Below, in pieces: positions 62,440-64,000 of a DNA stretch of 64,000 bases. The position numbers and the translations under genes are program-made. How positions within the stretch are numbered: the first letter of the stretch is position 1; every line of letters starts with the position of its first letter. The notes beneath the pieces were generated by a model, which saw only the letters and a list, made by a program, of their open reading frames with translations, did no database searches and was not told the origin of the DNA. The stretch is from Phaseolus vulgaris (lineage: Eukaryota > Streptophyta > Magnoliopsida > Fabales > Fabaceae): positions 39,475,172-39,539,171 of the forward strand of contig NC_023759.2 in NCBI RefSeq assembly GCF_000499845.2, in the 5' to 3' direction.

Positions 62440-64000
62440 TTTCAACACTGAACACCATTCTGTACAACCCTCTTCTACTCTCCGTTTTGAAAGATCGCGA
62501 GAGTTAGTAGCTGGAGGGAAAAAATATATATATATAATCTTTTATAGGATCAGAGTCAAATTTTAAATTTCTTAGCTTATTCTTGTTGTAAGAGATGTAA
62601 ATGTAATTTGTGTTGTTGGTGTTACCGTTCTGTTTGACGTAGGTTTCTGTAATATCTTAAGGATTTCTTTTTACTGGAAAACATGTCTGGAAAGTGTTGA
62701 TCGCTACTTCGCCGTTTGTTTTTGTATTTTTATTCAATTTAGCAGCGTAAGTACTCTTGAACATTTCTCACTCTTCATCTAACATCTATCTGTTTTATAC
62801 CGATTATTCTAATACACGAACTAGTTAAGCCGCCGCAGCCTTCACATGTTAATCTGAAATGTCTTTTTTTTTCCTACATGTTGTTAACGAAATATTTGCA
62901 TCCTTACTATCCAAAAGGGATAAGTTTTCACCATAAAAAAGTGGAGGACTTTAATAGAAGGACCTTCCACAGAAGTTTGATTTTGCAAAAACATTCAGAC
63001 AATTTCAATATACAAAGAAGACAAGAAAAGAGAAAGACTGCACAATAAATTTTTACTGTTTTCAATCACATTACAAATTATCACACATCCAGTCTTAATT
63101 ATTCAAATATAAAATAATTGAATTCCACTACAAGCACTCACAATAGCAATTATAAACACACACAATACCATAAAACACCGTATTGAACATTTTTCAAGAG
63201 GATATGTTTTTCTTGGAAACATTCCAAGATACAAATATAACAAACTTTTTTATCACACAAGAAGATATACACTGAGTCACTTCCAACAATTAGAAAAAGA
63301 AAAAATATTCCAAAATTCACATTAGAAGCACGGCACAAGATTAATTTAATCAACACAACACAAATGGTCTCCAAAAAATTCATATCTCACAATAATATTT
63401 GTATTTTTTTATAAAAAAAAATCTATTTATAGAGATTAGACAATGCTAGTTTAGAAAAGATTATGATGTATTTAATTGATAACTTAAAGGTGATAATTGA
63501 TTATTCTATTTCAAAAAACAGTCACAATATTTTTTATTTTAATAGATTATGACATGTGCTAATAAATTCTTTTAGCTTTATATTTAATTCAGAAAAATAA
63601 TTTAATTAATTATATAATATTTTAATCAATTAATTTATAAGAACAATGAAAACACTTTCGCTCTGTTTTAATCGGTTAATCTAATTTATAATAGAATATT
63701 TTGTTCTGAAACCTTTGAAGAATAATTTAATCTATTACTTAAAAATTTAATCAATTAACATACTCATAAAACATTTTTCTCTTATTTTTAACTTTCAAAA
63801 ATATTTTTCTTTTGATTAATTTGGTAGATGTTGTGTGCTAAGCTGAAAATCTTATGAATATTTGTGTGAAAACTTTCAACCACATACAATAAAAGCTAAA
63901 AATTCTAAAAACATCTTCAAATATCATCATAAAAATAATTTCTCTTGAGATTCGAGTTTACTATTCAAGTCCTACATATAAATATTTATGCTATACTATT
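62440..64000. other. 3' flank of BPM and AT-rich intergenic DNA
   Basis: The first 250 bases are the likely 3' UTR of the BPM gene. The remainder is AT-rich with repeated TTAATCAATTAA-like words near 63600-63760 but no definable element and no gene. The small minus-strand frame at 63150-63383 has no recognisable content. Confidence 0.5.

Overview
The window looks like nuclear DNA of a flowering plant, most likely a legume of the Phaseoleae type. It is AT-rich and has introns with GT..AG borders. Roughly half of what can be classified is nested transposable elements: Ty1/copia, Ty3/gypsy LTRs, an L1-type LINE, CACTA transposons, MITEs and tRNA-derived SINEs. Genus-level placement is a judgement from the style of the repeats, not a demonstrated match.

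Layout. 1-1366: the end of a Ty3/gypsy-type LTR carrying a 60-bp minisatellite. 4967-5638 (minus): first member of a small uncharacterised gene family. 7600-7837: a palindromic MITE. 7850-12599: a CACTA transposon with TNP1-like exons but no recognisable transposase. 13.1-19.7 kb: LTR-like debris and a second large palindromic MITE. 19.72 to about 32.56 kb: one degenerate LINE on the minus strand, broken up by a gypsy-type LTR (20.05-20.54 kb), an LTR-like nest (23.88-25.96 kb), SINEs around a 15-bp minisatellite (26.0-26.7 kb) and a complete copia element (28397-32451). 33606-34028 and 37046-37447 (minus): the second and third members of the uncharacterised family, lying in a tandem duplication. 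39297-43819: a second CACTA element with a decayed TNP2 transposase. 44.5-46.65 kb: the 3' half of another copia element.

The last 17 kb is gene-bearing. 47496-51122 (+) is the mitochondrial elongation factor Tu gene (12 exons, 450 residues). 52969-56804 (-) is a five-exon gene for a 419-residue protein with C-terminal membrane segments and unknown function. 58579-62439 (+) is a BPM-type MATH-BTB protein gene (4 exons, 411 residues), a CUL3 ubiquitin-ligase adaptor. The first two converge; the second and third diverge from a shared 1.8-kb spacer. I see no pathway link between them.

The most unusual signal is the uncharacterised family. Its three members each carry two copies of a short F-x-x-[FY]-I-x-x-A-[KR] motif. 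They share a TATA region and a conserved block of about 75 bp that lies 418, 638 and 941 bp upstream of the three start codons. The two tandem members begin with an N-myristoylation-type Met-Gly-Asn; the distant member has a different N-terminus. I cannot name a function for this family.
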